Assembly (NCBI GenBank): GCA_003342895.1
Contig: PTFA01000278.1
Location: forward strand, 62,001 to 126,000
Source of the DNA: Casuarius casuarius
Taxonomy: Eukaryota; Chordata; Aves; Casuariiformes; Casuariidae
DNA length: 64,000 nucleotides
Direction of reading: 5' to 3'
The notes beneath the pieces were generated by a model. It saw only the letters and a program-made list of their open reading frames with translations, did not search any database and was not told the origin of the DNA. This document shows, piece by piece, positions 49,701-63,800 of this stretch. Each line of letters begins with the position of its first letter. Position 1 is the stretch's first letter. The position numbers and the translations under genes are program-made.

Positions 49701-50882
49701 AGCATCCTTCCAAAACTTTCAAACTAGCAGCAGAGTATGGATCAAAACTTCTTTCANCCAATTATCCATNTCATGTCTGACCAAGAAAATCACGCATCTG
49801 CAAACATACACTCACATGCATACAAATACACATGGCTATATACACATTGTACAATATGAATTTATGGAAGACATGTCTGTGTACACAACTATCCATATAC
49901 CTCACTAAGGATTTCATNTNCATGGAAAAGATACTTCTGGTGAACTCTGCTCCATAAGATATATATTGCCACTTTTTTTCCATTTCATATAGCTTCTATT
50001 CAGAAATTTCATGGTATAGTTTGTTCTTTCACAGTAATATGTTTGAAAACTGAGTATATTTACATTCAGTTAAATGTGAATACACTTAAAACAGTACAAA
50101 TTTTTGAAATATGAGCACCAGAATTTTTGGCTTTTATCATCTGTGTAAGAAGAGCACAAAGAAATTAAGTGACCATCCACAGAGTGTGCATGTGTGTGTA
50201 CTGCTTTTATAAGATGATCGTTCCCAAAGATAACATTTTGTACAATGTAGTAGCTTGGAAATGGTGATTGAGATCCTAGTGGCTGCTCTGCTCTAGATAC
50301 TAAACACACATATGACTATGTCCAACATACACAAAAAAGAAAAAAACAGTGGCAAGTTAAGTTTGATAACCCAAATTAACTTTGGGATGTCTTAATTTTT
50401 TTTAATCTTTATAGGAGTGGCCAGGATAAGTGAAGTGCGCCTCCAACACAACAGAGCTCAAACCTTGAGTTTTGCTCAGCTGCCAAAGCACCATCTGCAG
50501 GTAGGAGGCACAGCCAAACGACAGCATATTTTGGTCCCAGACCCACTCTAGCTGCCCAGTATGCTGCAATACAGGAAAGTCCTGGCTCTTTAGCTATTGA
50601 AAAGATAGAGATGCCCTCAACTCCAGGAGAATTGAACCAATGAGGTCTAATTACCAATATTTTTTATTCCTTTTTTTATAATTCAAGTTTGCTTTAGTTT
50701 ACATTTAAATTCATTCAGTGATTTGTATAGGGAAAAGGATGCTAAAAACACAATGCTGTTCCTCTTAAAGAATTTTAACTTAGATGTATATTATTTTGGC
50801 GTAAGTTGAGGCTTTACTTAATTGAACTATATCCATATAAATAAGGGTTAAAAGTTGAATCATGAATGCTTATATTATTTTT

Positions 50883-50935
50883 TTTTAAATTGGTTTAACA
50901 AAGCCAATTTAAAACTGTATTCTTAGTTAAACCAA
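50883..50935. repeat. Two overlapping inverted repeats, possible old DNA-transposon fragment
   Basis: TTTTAAATTGG (50883-50893) pairs perfectly with CCAATTTAAAA (50904-50914) over 11 bp with a 10-base loop. The overlapping TTGGTTTAAC (50890-50899) pairs perfectly with GTTAAACCAA (50926-50935). Only one of the two hairpins can form at a time. The GTTAAACCA motif followed by a TAAGGCCTGAG-like tail resembles ancient hAT-type repeats, but the assignment is tentative. Confidence 0.45.
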
Positions 50936-51742
50936 GACATCGATAAGGCCTGAGTCCATCATGTGCTGGTTCTGTACTTTCAATATAATTACTTGCTGTG
51001 AAATTCTGATACTATCTTTTCTTTTTAGTGTATTGCTAAATCTCCACAAATATCACCTTTTTGAAGAAAGAATAAACAAGCAATAAACCTCNAAAAATAA
51101 TGGACCAAAGGAGTTTGACTGTAGAATGACCTGGNGCTATCTTAAATATTACATCTAGATATCCATCTTAAATATTCAGAAAATTTGAGGACAGTACCAC
51201 ACACAGTCTCCCATGCCTGAACTACCTGCAGATGGACCTTTGGCAGTGGAGTAAAACCCAGGTTTTGTGCTCTNTTACGGTAGATGTGNCCTTCACTTAT
51301 CCTGGCCACTCNTATGAAGATTAGGAAGAACTAACCTGTGGAGGTACCACTTCTGCAGACATTCAGTCATGTGCAGTTGCTGTAGAGCTCTTCCCACTCT
51401 AATAGTTATTTTATATTAGACTGCAAAATATTTCAAACTTAACATATAAAGTTTTTAGAGAGAAAAGTTCTATAAAAGCTTTATCTGTCAAAATTTGTTT
51501 TTCAGTGAAGATCCTGTAGTCAATTTTCCTGCCACAGCTGTCTTGTTTTCCTTAAGTTCAGTGTTTTCATATATATCCAAACCATGGCTCTAGTTATTTC
51601 TATTACAAAGTGAAGAGCACTGTTGCTCCAAATCTAATTCTCAACAGCCTGTAAANTCTAAGAAGGANATACATATTTGAAGAAGAAAACATNCATAGCA
51701 ACCATGAAGTGCCATGTAAAGGTTAAGCCCAAACAAGGAGAC

Positions 51743-51775
51743 TGGTCCTCCATATGGTCCTCCATGTGGTCCTCA
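51743..51775. repeat. 12-bp tandem repeat (TGGTCCTCCATR)
   Basis: Two near-identical 12-bp units and the start of a third (TGGTCCTC) lie head to tail. The tract sits in an open frame of 93 codons that contains several unknown residues and is not a credible gene. Confidence 0.8.
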
Positions 51776-54375
51776 GCNTGCCTGGCTGAGGCTACTCAGC
51801 CCCTCCATGCTGGTCCAGCGANATGGCTGCTGCCAGCACCTGAGCTGGAATATTATCCCCCCGCGCTGGGACGGGCTGTGGAGACCTATCCGCACATTCA
51901 GAGCTGGCTCTGGTCTTTCCAATGCGGCGCACAGCGTAGACATATGTTATGCGACTAACTAATTTCCAGTCTGAAAGAACTAAATGCACAATTATAATTT
52001 AAGTTGCAGNCNTTTATCTGCTGAATTCAAGNGGGCATAGTTTACAGTAGCCTGTTNANCTAAANATCTGGCAATTCATGTTCAATTCAATTCTGTAACA
52101 GGAGCCTTTGCTGGATACCATGCTGTCTAACTAATGTCTGTATNACCCTTTTCTTGATGATACCAAGCATGCTATACCGATAATACACACGAATGAAAAT
52201 ACACAGTTTAACAATACATGCAGTACAAAATGTCACATCTTAATGTGATTTGGAACAGATCCTCAAAATGTCCTTGGCAACCAAATGCATTAAAAAAATA
52301 GTATTTTGGTGCCAAATCAGTCACAAATTTGGCTGTGGATTCTGTTTTCAATGTTTCACTCATGTTGGTCTGTTCAGACACTTCAAAGCAATTATGAATT
52401 ATATGTCACGGTATATTATATTCTAGATCAAGGCATAGAAACTATTTTTTAGATGTGGGCAACCAAAACGGTCAAATAGCTTGCTAGGAGTTTTTAAACT
52501 CGATGTTTGTTAAATTGCTTGTTAAATCGTTTGCAAATTCACATCAATTTTGCTGTTATATCTGGCCCCGCATGGGGAATATGTTTAAAATAATCAAAAT
52601 ATTTTGCATTCTAAATGAATCATCAACTTTTGTTTCACTTAGAAATTTGACTTGATTTAATATTTAAGTGCAAAAACACCCCAAAACTAGACAAAATGTT
52701 TTGTATATCCTGACATTATTATTTTATTTGTTTGTTTCAGTGGGGAAAAATATAATTTCCNGTTGGCACAATATTATTTTTTCNGACATTTCTGGTTCAA
52801 GGCAGAAAATCAAATAGTTGCATGATTATTTCTGGCTGGTATTTTACTTGGTCTTATATATTTATTCGTATATGAATAAAAAATGCCTTTTTTTTTTGTG
52901 GTTTCACTCTGGATCTAAAACTAGAGAGAGAAATGACCTAAAAACCAGTTGGAAATGGAACTTCTTAAAAACAGAAGTTTCAAAGCAATTNTTGTATCCT
53001 AACTTGCATCTTTAAAACCTGGGTTCTTTCTGCTACTCTAGCATAGCTTCCTGCTGTGACCATCCTCTCNGCTGAACAACTGAGGCAGTCACTGCAGCTG
53101 ATTTTCATTTCNTTCAGATTTATTTAATGACAATCTGGTGCAGGATGTTTGCATCTTTGAATAAGTACTGTGTTGCCAAACATATATTCTGCTCTGTCCT
53201 CTCACAGAACTTTTAAGACCTAGCTATGAGGCTTTATAAAGTCATCAGAAAACACTAAGGTGACTCTGAAGGTAATTTGGATGTCAGGAGGCAAAATGAA
53301 TGTGATTTTGGGATTCTCATCTCTTTTTCCAAGCTAGAGAGCTCATTTTCTAGGCCAGGAGAAAGGTGTTCACCTGGAGACTGGTTTTCTCTCACTTTGG
53401 TTCTTGCTAGATCCTATTTGTAAGCAAGAGCAACAGGAGGCAGGTCCATTCCAGCATTAGTTTCCCTAATCGATAATAACAAATAGGCCTGGTAGTCTAA
53501 GGAGAGGGTCTGCAAACACAAAACTATGAACAATTCTCAAGTGTGATTTTGTCCTAAGTTGGGCAACCTGCAGGCATTTAAAGTTATCGCTTTCAGGCTC
53601 TCTTTCTAACCCTGGTTAGAAAAGAAAAATCCTGCTCCCGTGAGAGCGATGGTAGCAGAATCATGCCATCCTATCTGTGGTTGTCTTAGTTAGCAACATG
53701 CTCTGCAGTTTTTCAGGTTAAAAGGTACTATACATAAAATATATGAAAAATGTATACAATTACGACTTTCTATTTCTTTTTTCCTCACAATCCTATCTAA
53801 GGGTAAGACAAGGATGATAAGAATTACCCAAGAAGAAGGGGTTTTTTTGTTTGTTTGGGGGTTTTTTTTGCTATTTCAGTGGTTTTTGAGGACGACAGCA
53901 AAAAATCAGAGACCCTTGTAGGTGAATGAAGAGAAAGCAGGTTTAGAAACATAATGCCTTGGTTCTCGGACTACACTCCTCTAAGTAAAACATTAGTAAT
54001 GACTTCAGGGTGGATCCAAACCCCTGGGAAACATATAGAGCATCAAAGCAGGTGGTGGTTTCGTCTTTAAAGAATTGACTGCCTTTGGTGATTTTGAAGA
54101 ATACTTTGATGATGATAAATATCCAGCCTCACATGAAGACTCATCAAATGTTGAATACAGTTTAACTTATAAAAAAATCTCTCAACAAATCTTATAGAAA
54201 TGTCTTTTTGTTAACAGAAACCTTTGTTGTTACAAATGCTTTAAACTTTGCTCAAAGAGTGAGCCAACAAATAACATAATTGAGAATTAAAAATAAAAAC
54301 AGAGTGTTTTAGAACAAATCATCNGCTTAGCATTTTATAGGGACAAAAACTAATTTGATATTAAGCTTTGTCTGT

Positions 54376-54450
54376 GCAGGTTTAATTTAACCAATTTTAC
54401 ATGAATTCAGCCCCCATGTAGACACCTTAGAGGTCCATTTAAAAGCACCT
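54376..54450. mobile_element. Possible fragment of an old DNA transposon
   Basis: AGGTTTAATTTAACCAATTTT, shortened here to its core GGTTTAATTTAACCAA, is followed by CCATGTAGACACCTTAG and CATTTAAAAGCACC. The combination of a GTTTAA/TTAACC inverted motif with a TGTAGACA box is reminiscent of old hAT-like medium repeats in amniotes, and it shares the TTAAACC-type motif with 50890-50935. I could not confirm a family. Confidence 0.25.
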
Positions 54451-54554
54451 TTTCAAGTTTAAAATGATTAGGGGTTTATCTTGATTAGGCATAGTTTTGA
54501 GTTTAATCAAATTCTTCAGACAAAATAAAATTGTTCAGAAAAAAGTTTGACTAA

Positions 54555-54740
54555 GGAGAACCTGCAGGGCCGGAGCTGGCTCTCCAGGAGCAGAGGTGGC
54601 CTTGGGGCACTGATGGGGAGGAGGTCGGGGAGATGCAGCCAGCGGGGCTCCTCACAGCCAGCGCAGGGCAGGCCTGGGGACAGGATGGTCCTCAGCCCAG
54701 TCGCTGAACCTTCGTTAGGGTAGCGAGGACAGCCTCAGGA
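54555..54740. other. GC-rich patch
   Basis: A stretch of roughly 185 bp is clearly GC-richer than its flanks (around GCAGGGCCGGAGCTGG, AGCCAGCGGGGCTCC and GCGCAGGGCAGGCC). It has few CpGs relative to its GC content and no supportable open frame. It may be an old insertion or a regulatory patch. Confidence 0.3.
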
Positions 54741-56679
54741 TTTGTAGGTGTCCTCAACACATGACTTGCCCTTCTCAACACAGAGGTCGGTGCACGCTAT
54801 AGCTCATCCTCTGTGAGACGTTTACCAAGCAGTTGTACTTCCACCTAGAAAGTGCTAGTTGAGCCCACTGCATGATGCTTTATCTCCAGAGCCTCCGGAC
54901 TTCAGAGGGCATCTTAAACATCTGCAGTAATTTATTGTGTTGGAAATTTGATGGTAAAGTCTTTTATGCTTAGCTCTTTGAAGGCACCCTGCCATGAACC
55001 CTCAACCTAAGTTCCTCCTGTGGTAGATACAGAGGGTAAGACACCCAGGTTCACATCACAGATGTCATCAGGGAGCCTCTTAAATTAGCTGGTAATTAAT
55101 GTTCAGCAGAAGACAGGGACAAGTCCAAATGAGAGAAATGTGAACCAGAGGCCAGAAACCAATGAGATGGTAGCAAAACACTATGATAATAGCATTTCAT
55201 GGGTGCCACTGCAATTAAACAGACGAGCTATGTATCTCTAGCTGCCACAGGAGCTCATAGTTTAGCTTCCATATGACTGGAAATCCTGCTACAAGTTGAT
55301 AATTCTCTCCTTCACTGCTTATTTATCAATAGAATTAAGGCTGCTATTAATCATACCGGGAGCCTTTCAGTTGATCCAAATATGGTCTTGTATTTTTAAT
55401 TAGCTTATGTTCTTCTGAAAATCACAACTAATAAAAAGAAAAAGAAAACCANTTATCCACAATTTGAAACAAGGTCAACAAATACGAATGAACATTTCTC
55501 TGTATAGATAAATGTATTGTCAAACTTTTCTCAGCCTAACCTTGCAGTGTTCTTTGTAAATACCTCGGTGCATTGGGACCTCTGAACACCTAGCTAAATC
55601 TCCTCATAGCAGTACAGTTCATTCAGCAAACAGCACATTCAAGAACTTGAGGAGACAATGGTACCTTTAGAAGCCTAATTGCTTTTGTTTCTAAGCTACC
55701 CATCTAAAGTGCTTGGGCTCTTAGCTCTTGTTATTTATCCTGTCTCCTTTGTTTTTCCCCCCTTGAAATTTGCTCCAGAGTAATTTGTTGCTAAAGCCAG
55801 ATACCTCCGTGACTGTTTGATGTGTTGTTAAGTAAAGAAATAATTTCTAANGAGATCATCAGTCACTCCCTGCTTTCCCAAAGAAGAAAAAAGATAAAAC
55901 TGTACTCCTAAACTGTCTTTGGTGAATACAGAAGTAATTCAAAATAAAGCACATTCAGTCTGAGATTTATGATGAAGCAAAGTTCATTAGCTCATTAGCA
56001 GGGGAAATAAGTTTTCAGAGATTTCATGAATCTAGAACAAACAGAANCTATGGCACCTAATTTACCTTGGTCTGAATAGCATTACAGGTTACATTGACTA
56101 ATTAGGATGTACCACAGAGCATTCAGGTGCTGTGTTCAGTGGTATTACAGCCTAAACTTGGGTTGATTTTCATTTCGTTTAAAGAAATACGGATTGTTGG
56201 AAGACGATAGCATTCCTAAGTATTTTTAAGACAAATTTTGCTTTAGAAATNTAGGTTCACTGTAAAAAGCCTTTGTTTTTAAAAAGGAGTGGCAACTACA
56301 GTGGAGAGATACAGTGTGATTAAAGTTAATAATTCTTTATGACCTAATTATTCAGAAAAAAATAAAAGTAGTGTGTTTGAAACATTTTATTCTTTCTACA
56401 GCTGTGAAAGGCATCGCTAGAACAATCATCTAAATATTAAACTCCTCTAGTATGAGTCAAAGTCAATTTGTACAGCTGAATATNTCTATATATGTTTACA
56501 AAGATTGTGGTGCTCTCGAAGGTTTCTAATCAAGGGTTAGTTTAATGTATACGTGAAGATAAAAGAACAATTGCTCTCCTCTGGGTCAGCTATAGTCAGT
56601 TCAAACCATGTGTGTACTTCCTTATTCAAATATACCTGCGTCTTGAGTAGCAAAAATCCAGTGCAACATCCAGCACCAA

Positions 56680-56709
56680 AGTTTTAAGTATCTAAGTTTT
56701 AAGTATCTA
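56680..56709. repeat. Perfect 15-bp tandem duplication
   Basis: AGTTTTAAGTATCTA is present twice head to tail with no mismatch, indicating a recent local duplication. Confidence 0.9.
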
Positions 56710-58452
56710 ACCTAAGCTATTCTGTTCCTTGTTTTATAATGGTTAACACATCAATAACACTAAAAGGAATCTGAAATACAACCATCGAACTGACTTGAGT
56801 AATAACTCTGAGCTACACTGATATTATAAAAATGAAAAATTGAGAGGAATCNCAACTGGTTTTGTATATATAAACTTACAGTTTTGTTTTGAGCTATGTA
56901 TATTACAGGGGTGACAAGGTGATATTGCAAACGATAGGCTTGTTGTATCCCAGCTTCCTTTGTTTTTTGAATATAAGAATTCAACATGTCTTTCTATCAC
57001 CTCAGAGTGATTTCTCTGGGCATCATACCCAGTTTTCTAAATGCAGCTAATTGTCATGAAGCTGNAGAAACTGCACAGACTTTGCTTTGAAGTAGAATTT
57101 GGAGAGGTTTTTTCCTCTCACTTCTCTTCTTCCTATAGGTGTTTCTCCTTAGCATGAAACAATGAACGGCTTTATCAGATAATAAACACTGTTAGGTTTC
57201 AATACAACTGACAACAATAGCACTAAATTCATCGAGTCCTATTAAAGGGTTGATACAACGTTTACCTTGAAGAATTAAAACTACGTGGAAATGGCAGCTT
57301 GAAGCATAATAGAAAGGGCTTTTGTTAATTGTCAGGGAAACGCGAACCTGGAACTACCATGTAAAAGCACAATAGTTCTTTCTCTACTACTGTCTGACCT
57401 TGATTAGAGATAATAGCAGACNGTCATAGTTGTAGCTGGGAGACTTTAGTTCTCTCTGTAATGCTGTTACTGCTGGAGGGTTTTTTTCTACTTCAGTAAA
57501 CCTTTCTGCAGTATTTTCTCATCTCTAGATTGTGCTAATTATCCTAACTTGATAGAGTGCTTGAAATCCTTATTTGGGTATCATCATATAAGATCTGCTT
57601 GCTTTATTGCAAGTGGAGCTGGTAGGTGTTCCTACATGCAGGCTGCCTAGTTCCACCTATTATTAAAACATACACAAAATCTTGCTACTTTCACATGGAG
57701 CACCTTCGTAGCTCAGAGCACGGCTTAAGGATTATAGGCAAGGCTACCTTCCTAGAGAAGCTCTCTTCTTGCCCCAAGCAATTCCACTCAATTGTAGCAG
57801 AATCACCAACTGTCAAAAAGAAATATGAACTTTCTTTTGCTTGCATTGTCAGGAAAACTTTAGCAGTATACCAAGCTAACTTAAATGACTCTTTTCCTTA
57901 CATTAAGCTTTGCAATACGGTAAAGGAAATACAGTAGAGAGCGTGTGCAAGGTTCCACTGTTATATACTGGTGGCTGCAGCTGAAGTTAGTCTCCCTTCC
58001 TCTCTTCAGGTGGGAAAATGCAGAACAGTGGATATTTGGGGAGGNGGTGGGCTTATAACCATGAAACACTCCTCTGTTCAACATGTCCTAAATTCTTGAA
58101 AGGTTTTACTATTTCTTTATCATCCTCTGTGGATGGAGAGAAAAGCGAAAATTGATGTTGCCATTCTCTGACTCTCTTCAGAACTCCAGCAAACCTTAAA
58201 TTCTTCAGTTCCTGGGAANTGCAAGGATTAATTTAACCTATTGNCAGGTTTACCTNTTAGGNNAAATAACAAGTCTTCTNATCAGCCTTCACNTCTCTAG
58301 GCTATTGTGTGTAATAGTGTTAAAGCCTCAAAAAGAAAACACATAAAATGTCATTATGCTTTCAGGTTAGTAGATTCTTATTTATAAATGTGATCTAATA
58401 GGGGTTAAAAATACAAACCTAAGAGTTTGTTTGCAGGATTTTTTTAAATGAT

Positions 58453-58490
58453 AATGAATAATTTAAATGAATTTATTTAAATGAATAATT
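58453..58490. repeat. AT-rich interleaved direct repeats
   Basis: AATGAATAATT occurs at 58453-58463 and 58480-58490, and ATTTAAATGA at 58461-58470 and 58475-58484. The block is almost free of G and C and is best seen as low-complexity sequence. Confidence 0.7.
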
Positions 58491-60270
58491 CTTTATCAAT
58501 ATTGTCTCTATTTTAAATGCTTCAGGTCATTTCAGGGAGTTCTGTGTATCTCTTGAATGGGATGGTTATAGCTCTTGAAAGGCTGCACTCTGGCATACAC
58601 AGTAAACTGTTAGCATAAATTCCTGTTAAGTAAAATGCTGATTATTCCCAGTTAAAAAAATATATAAAAGAAACCTTTTATTTAATTTGATGGAATTTGA
58701 GCTTGATTTTCTACTAGCTCTATGTGAATTTTGCTTAAAAGTCATCAATGCAAAGCATGAAAATCTCTTCCTTCTGGTTTTTCAAGAAATTGGAATTTTC
58801 AGATTATGAATAATAATAAACATCTTTAAATACACCATTTTTTTCTTGGTGATTTATACAAGGCATGGAAATTATTCCTCCTTGCAGATGTTTAAATCCT
58901 CACATAAACCAGATGATAAATGAACTAATAGGACTCACTATTTTTCCTTGCAGGCCTTCCTCCTGCTACAGTGGATATTTTGAGTAAAAGGATTACATTA
59001 AGAANGAATATCAGAAAGGTAAATAAGAGCAAGAGGAGCTTGAGGAGGGGGAACAAGGAACAAACTTTGCTTGTGGAAAAGCACTGCTCTATTTAATATA
59101 TGAAAGAGTGTGGGGCTATAAATGTGTGTAAGCAAGTGGACCTGCATATCCATTTCTTTGCGTGAGATAGAGGTGGTAAGCACATATCTGAAATCATGCA
59201 CCTTTATCTTATATATATTTTTTAACTGGGGAAGTAGAGTGTGCAGTATTGGGACTCAATTTTTTTATACAATCATGTTTGTCATTTCTAATGAACGTTG
59301 TTTCTCTCCAAAACATTGATACATATTTTAGTGTTTCTGATTCTCCTGAGTCATTAAACTTTGAAATGTGATGAAAGGAATGGTTTGTTTAGGAGGACAG
59401 GACAGCCTCTTCCAATGCCTTAAAAGGGAAGAATACTTTGATGTGATGAAAAAACATGTTCTTATTGTGAATGATATTAGAAAGTTTCCTAGAACTGGTG
59501 ATTCAAGTATTGTGGGGTTTTTTTTTCCATTAGCTGTGTAATTAAAGATAGGAAAAAATTTGGTTTTGATGAAGAACTTTTGAATATGACAAATATTCAT
59601 ATTTTCCTACATAGATTTCCTATCCAAATGTTCTCATTCTCTATTGTAAGAGAGGACAGGGTTTTGGGAGCACATCTTGTATTCAGCACATACTTTAGGA
59701 AGTAGAAGTTAGAACCTTTCCATAGCAAAACTTACACAACATTTTCTCTGTGTTTAAAATGATCTTCAGATTAATAAAAAGAAGTAGTCTTTGGTACTTT
59801 ATTTGTCTGGACTGTTCTTAAACTACAATTATTGTGTTATGAAAATGCTTACATAAAGGTCAAGGAGGGAGAATTTCTGTCTATGAGCAAACCATCTGCA
59901 AATTACACTACAGTAGCTGATAAAATATAGATGGTTTGCCTACTTGGTGGCTTTTCTCAATTTTTTTTTTTTTAACTGACCCATGCTTTTCTGGAGTATT
60001 GTACATGACAGAGAGAGAGGTGAGAGCTGCTGTTCCTCCCCCTCACCAATTTGTGCAGTGACTTTACAAGTCTGCTAGAATTTCTCTCTCTCTTCCTGCC
60101 AAAGGAAACCTGTCCTCTGGTTAACATAGCCTTCCCCTGGGATTACNCTCCCTGTTGGTTTATGCAGCTTCCCATTCACCTGACTCCCGAAGATGCCTTC
60201 GTTACAGCTCTTCCCCATACAGCGTTATTTCAAACCTTTGCAGCACCTCCCAAGCAGCGGGCTTCCCTTG

Positions 60271-60311
60271 CATAGCAGGGCATGGCCATAGCCAGCATGG
60301 CCACTGCTATG
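60271..60311. other. Compact two-stem hairpin
   Basis: CATAGCAG (60271-60278) pairs with CTGCTATG (60304-60311), and inside it GGCCAT (60284-60289) pairs with ATGGCC (60297-60302) around a 7-base loop. An asymmetric internal loop of five and one bases lies between the stems. At 41 nt it is too short for a usual microRNA precursor, and no function is assigned. Confidence 0.5.
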
Positions 60312-60831
60312 TTCCCGATAGGGCTTGCTGCTCAGAGGACAGCCTAACGTCACATTACAGCAGCTTTTTAGCATTAATCTTCCACGTGTGAGGTGTAGTT
60401 TCCACCTGGTTGTTTTATATGATACGGAGAGGAGCTGGGGACTGTGATTATCTTTGCCTGCCCTCTCCCACTTGCAGAAGACCAGTACCTGCAAGCATAT
60501 GGTTTACTCAACAAAAACTTCTGCTGTAGGCACAGTGGCGTATTTTTCTCAGGTAATTGCCTGTTGAAGCCAGATTAGATGAAATTAGGAGAACTGTTAC
60601 ATCTGTTGAAAATAGTAAACTCCAGATTTTCTGTCTGCCTCTCAGAAAAGAGGATAGAATTAGTGAAATTGGTGTATATGGGCATTTGTATACAGCTCTA
60701 GTCTGCTGATAAGCTTACTATATAGGTTTACTATATTCACACACAACATAAGTGAGTTCAGGTTGTAACTACCTTATCTTAACTACCCAAGAAGAGTTTC
60801 TTTTGTTTGCCTGAGAGTTTGGGAAGGTGGA

Positions 60832-60845
60832 GTGTGTGTGTGTGT
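60832..60845. repeat. (GT)7 dinucleotide repeat
   Basis: Seven uninterrupted GT units are present. Confidence 0.9.
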
Positions 60846-63800
60846 TGCATTTATTTAGTCACTCTGAATCTGCTTGAAAAAAATTATTTGGGTCCTTGTC
60901 TGTTTTGCTNACATAAACTTATATTTTGGCTTGTGTTCTGGGCCTACCAAGCAATACCTTGGAAGCAAGTACCTCCCACAAGAAGCTTTCTTTTTAACTG
61001 CACAACCCACTCGTGCATTTAGATGTAACTGAAGAAAATTGATAGTGTTATATCAATATAGTAACTTGATAGTAAGCCTATAAGATAGTCTTATTAAAGG
61101 GAACAGNAGCAGTTGTAAACAAAATACCTGAAATAACACCATACTCTTTCATTCATTAGTGGTAACCTCTGTGGGTATGTTCAGGTGGAGGGATTGGAAG
61201 ACAACCTCCAAGGTATTGAGGGCCTCTGTATCAGTGCTCGTGGGAAACCTTCTGACCTTAGCCAAGCCCTTTGTGTTCCTAGAAAGCAAAGGCTATGTTC
61301 ACATGCANTGCAATGAGGAAAAAAAAATTACCTGTCGACATGTCGAAAAGAAACCAAAATAAAGGGAAATGTGAGAACTATAGCTAGCATTTGGGCATCT
61401 TGGCTTTATGACATTGCATGTGATTTATATGCTAGTTAAGAGTGTCAAAGCATGTTTTACTGCATATTCCAGAGACCCCAGTTTCACAATGTATCACCCT
61501 AAATAGTTAGCTAGGCTTTTGAAGCTAACACTAATGGTTTTCAGTGTTCTGCTAGCCTGAAAATAAGTTTGCTGAATACACACCATTTCTGGGAGGATTT
61601 ATTCTGGGAACTAGAATACAATGCTATGCTACACTAGTTATTAAACTGTGAATATGTAGCAATTATGGTCGCGTTTCATATCAGCAAGGTGGTACTTTGT
61701 GCAAACATTGCTTTCAGCTGTGGGATTTTGTCGTTAATATTCCTTTCTCAAAAGAACAAAGTGACATGCTGACCAGGGTCAACTTAAGCTTCATAGTTTC
61801 TGTAGCACTTAAGGCTAGCCCAGACCAGTGATGATTGCAAATGAGTCTGAATGTCCAACAGCAGAAGATCCTTTAGGCAATGAATTTTGATTGTTCTGCT
61901 CATAAGAGACTGCAAACTATATGAAGAGAGGAACTTTAAATGTCCCCTGATCCTATTAGAGGGTCATTATTCCAGGTCATGAATGCATTGCACTGGCAAT
62001 GCAGTATAATAAATGCTGACAACTATAAAGTACCAATTATGGAGAGAGGCAAGCAACAGACAGAGTTATATACTAAATGATTCATTTATAAAGTAGTGCT
62101 GGAAATAATGATTGTAACTAAAAGTTACAGTTCTTGGAGATATGCATAAAGAAAAGGGCATCCCTTTGCTCACTAGAACATTGTGTGCATGAGTTTAGTC
62201 CTTCCTCTAAAAGAAAAGAAGAAGGAACAAATGAAAAAATTCTTCAGTAGAATTTTGGGGAGGAAAAAAAAAAGTGGCTTTTGATAGAGCACCACCAAAG
62301 CAGGAAGCAAGTGCTTCAGAGATGCCTAGAGAGCACCATGGTTCTAAAAGATACAGAAGGTAAAGCCACATAATACATAATAAACAGTATGTGGAAGTAT
62401 CATCCTCTCCATCACAAGAGAGCTATAAACGTATTTTAAATGTAGAACTCTTTTTAAAGCAGGACAGATATCCAAAAACACTCATGTCATTTATGCTCTC
62501 AGCTTGTCTCCGAGGGCATAGTATTTTAACCTGTTATTTTTCCTAGAGTACTCTCTTATCTAGTGACNGTTTCCTGAATCATGCTATCAAAATATTCTTC
62601 ATTCTCTATTAGAAGTTATAGGGAAAAGTGTTGTACTAGAAGCAGACCAAATCCCACACTTTTTCATTTCCAAATCAGTACATCAGATAATTTTGATATT
62701 AGAGCTAGGAGTTGACTGCAAGGCTATATTCTGTTTGTGGGACAGCCATAACTTTTGCTTCTAGTCCCAAAGATAGCCAATACCAATATAAATATCTTTT
62801 CCATCTGTAAATGAACGGTCCCCCTCAAATTTTTCCTTATTTGCCTTGATGAGGCCAGAATATCACCCGTCTCTCTCTCTGGCCTTAAGGTCAGGCTCTT
62901 GGAAGCAGCATCATTCCAAGAATGCCTGTGCATTTAGCTGACACTCAGCCTAAGGAGCTAGTCAAAAACATTAAATCTGTTAATTATTGTGAATGAATAT
63001 TTCATTGATTTTTACCTGTTCAACACCCACAACATAACTTGCGTGGGAAGTGCTAAGCTGAGTTTTGAAAAGTACTTAGGTTTGTCTCTGGTTTCATCTT
63101 GCTCTGTGAGAGTGTGATGTGGCTTCATTTCCATCTAGTTCGTCATGGAAGGGCCTCCAGCTAGAATCTCAGGTGCCTTACAAATTTGTTTAAAGCCTTT
63201 TCTTGAGATAGCCTGATAAAGATGTTTCTAAAGTTATAGCTTGGAGGATAACGGGTAGCANCATGATTGTCATCTTGCACAAAACCATCCAGAAAATTGG
63301 CTTTNAGGGTCAAATCCAATAAGTGAGATGGTAGAGGTATAGCAAGGGCACTTTTAGAGCTCACCAGAAATGCAACAAGATTACTGGGTGTTATCAAAAA
63401 ATAATGTGTTCAGGTGGGAGCAATCTCTATCCTAACAGGAGGTCTTTGCAAATATTGTTGTTATCCAAGATGTGGACATAGATATCAATAAATCGTGATG
63501 CCTATTGAATGGGAGAGAGGAAAAAAGATGACTATCTGTGGGAAGCAACTTAAGTGTGCTCTTTGAAGATGACAAGATAGAGCATACAATATGTATGTGA
63601 GCATTTTTAAGTGTACTTATCCCAGAGTAAATTTAGCCTGGAAAAGAAACCCTCTCTTGTTATCTGAGAATGCCCCAGATGTTGTTACATGTATGAATTA
63701 TCTNGATAGGTAAAAAAGAGTTTTGCGGAGGAGTATTCAGCTGCAGGGCTGTCTGTATGTTACAGTTTGGCTGTGTGCAGAAACATCAGGATAAATAAGG

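Noticed and set aside
50409..50657. Possible exon with a CAG/GTAGG donor-like site near 50503
   Set aside because: A lone donor-like match in 250 bp is expected by chance and no conserved peptide is encoded.
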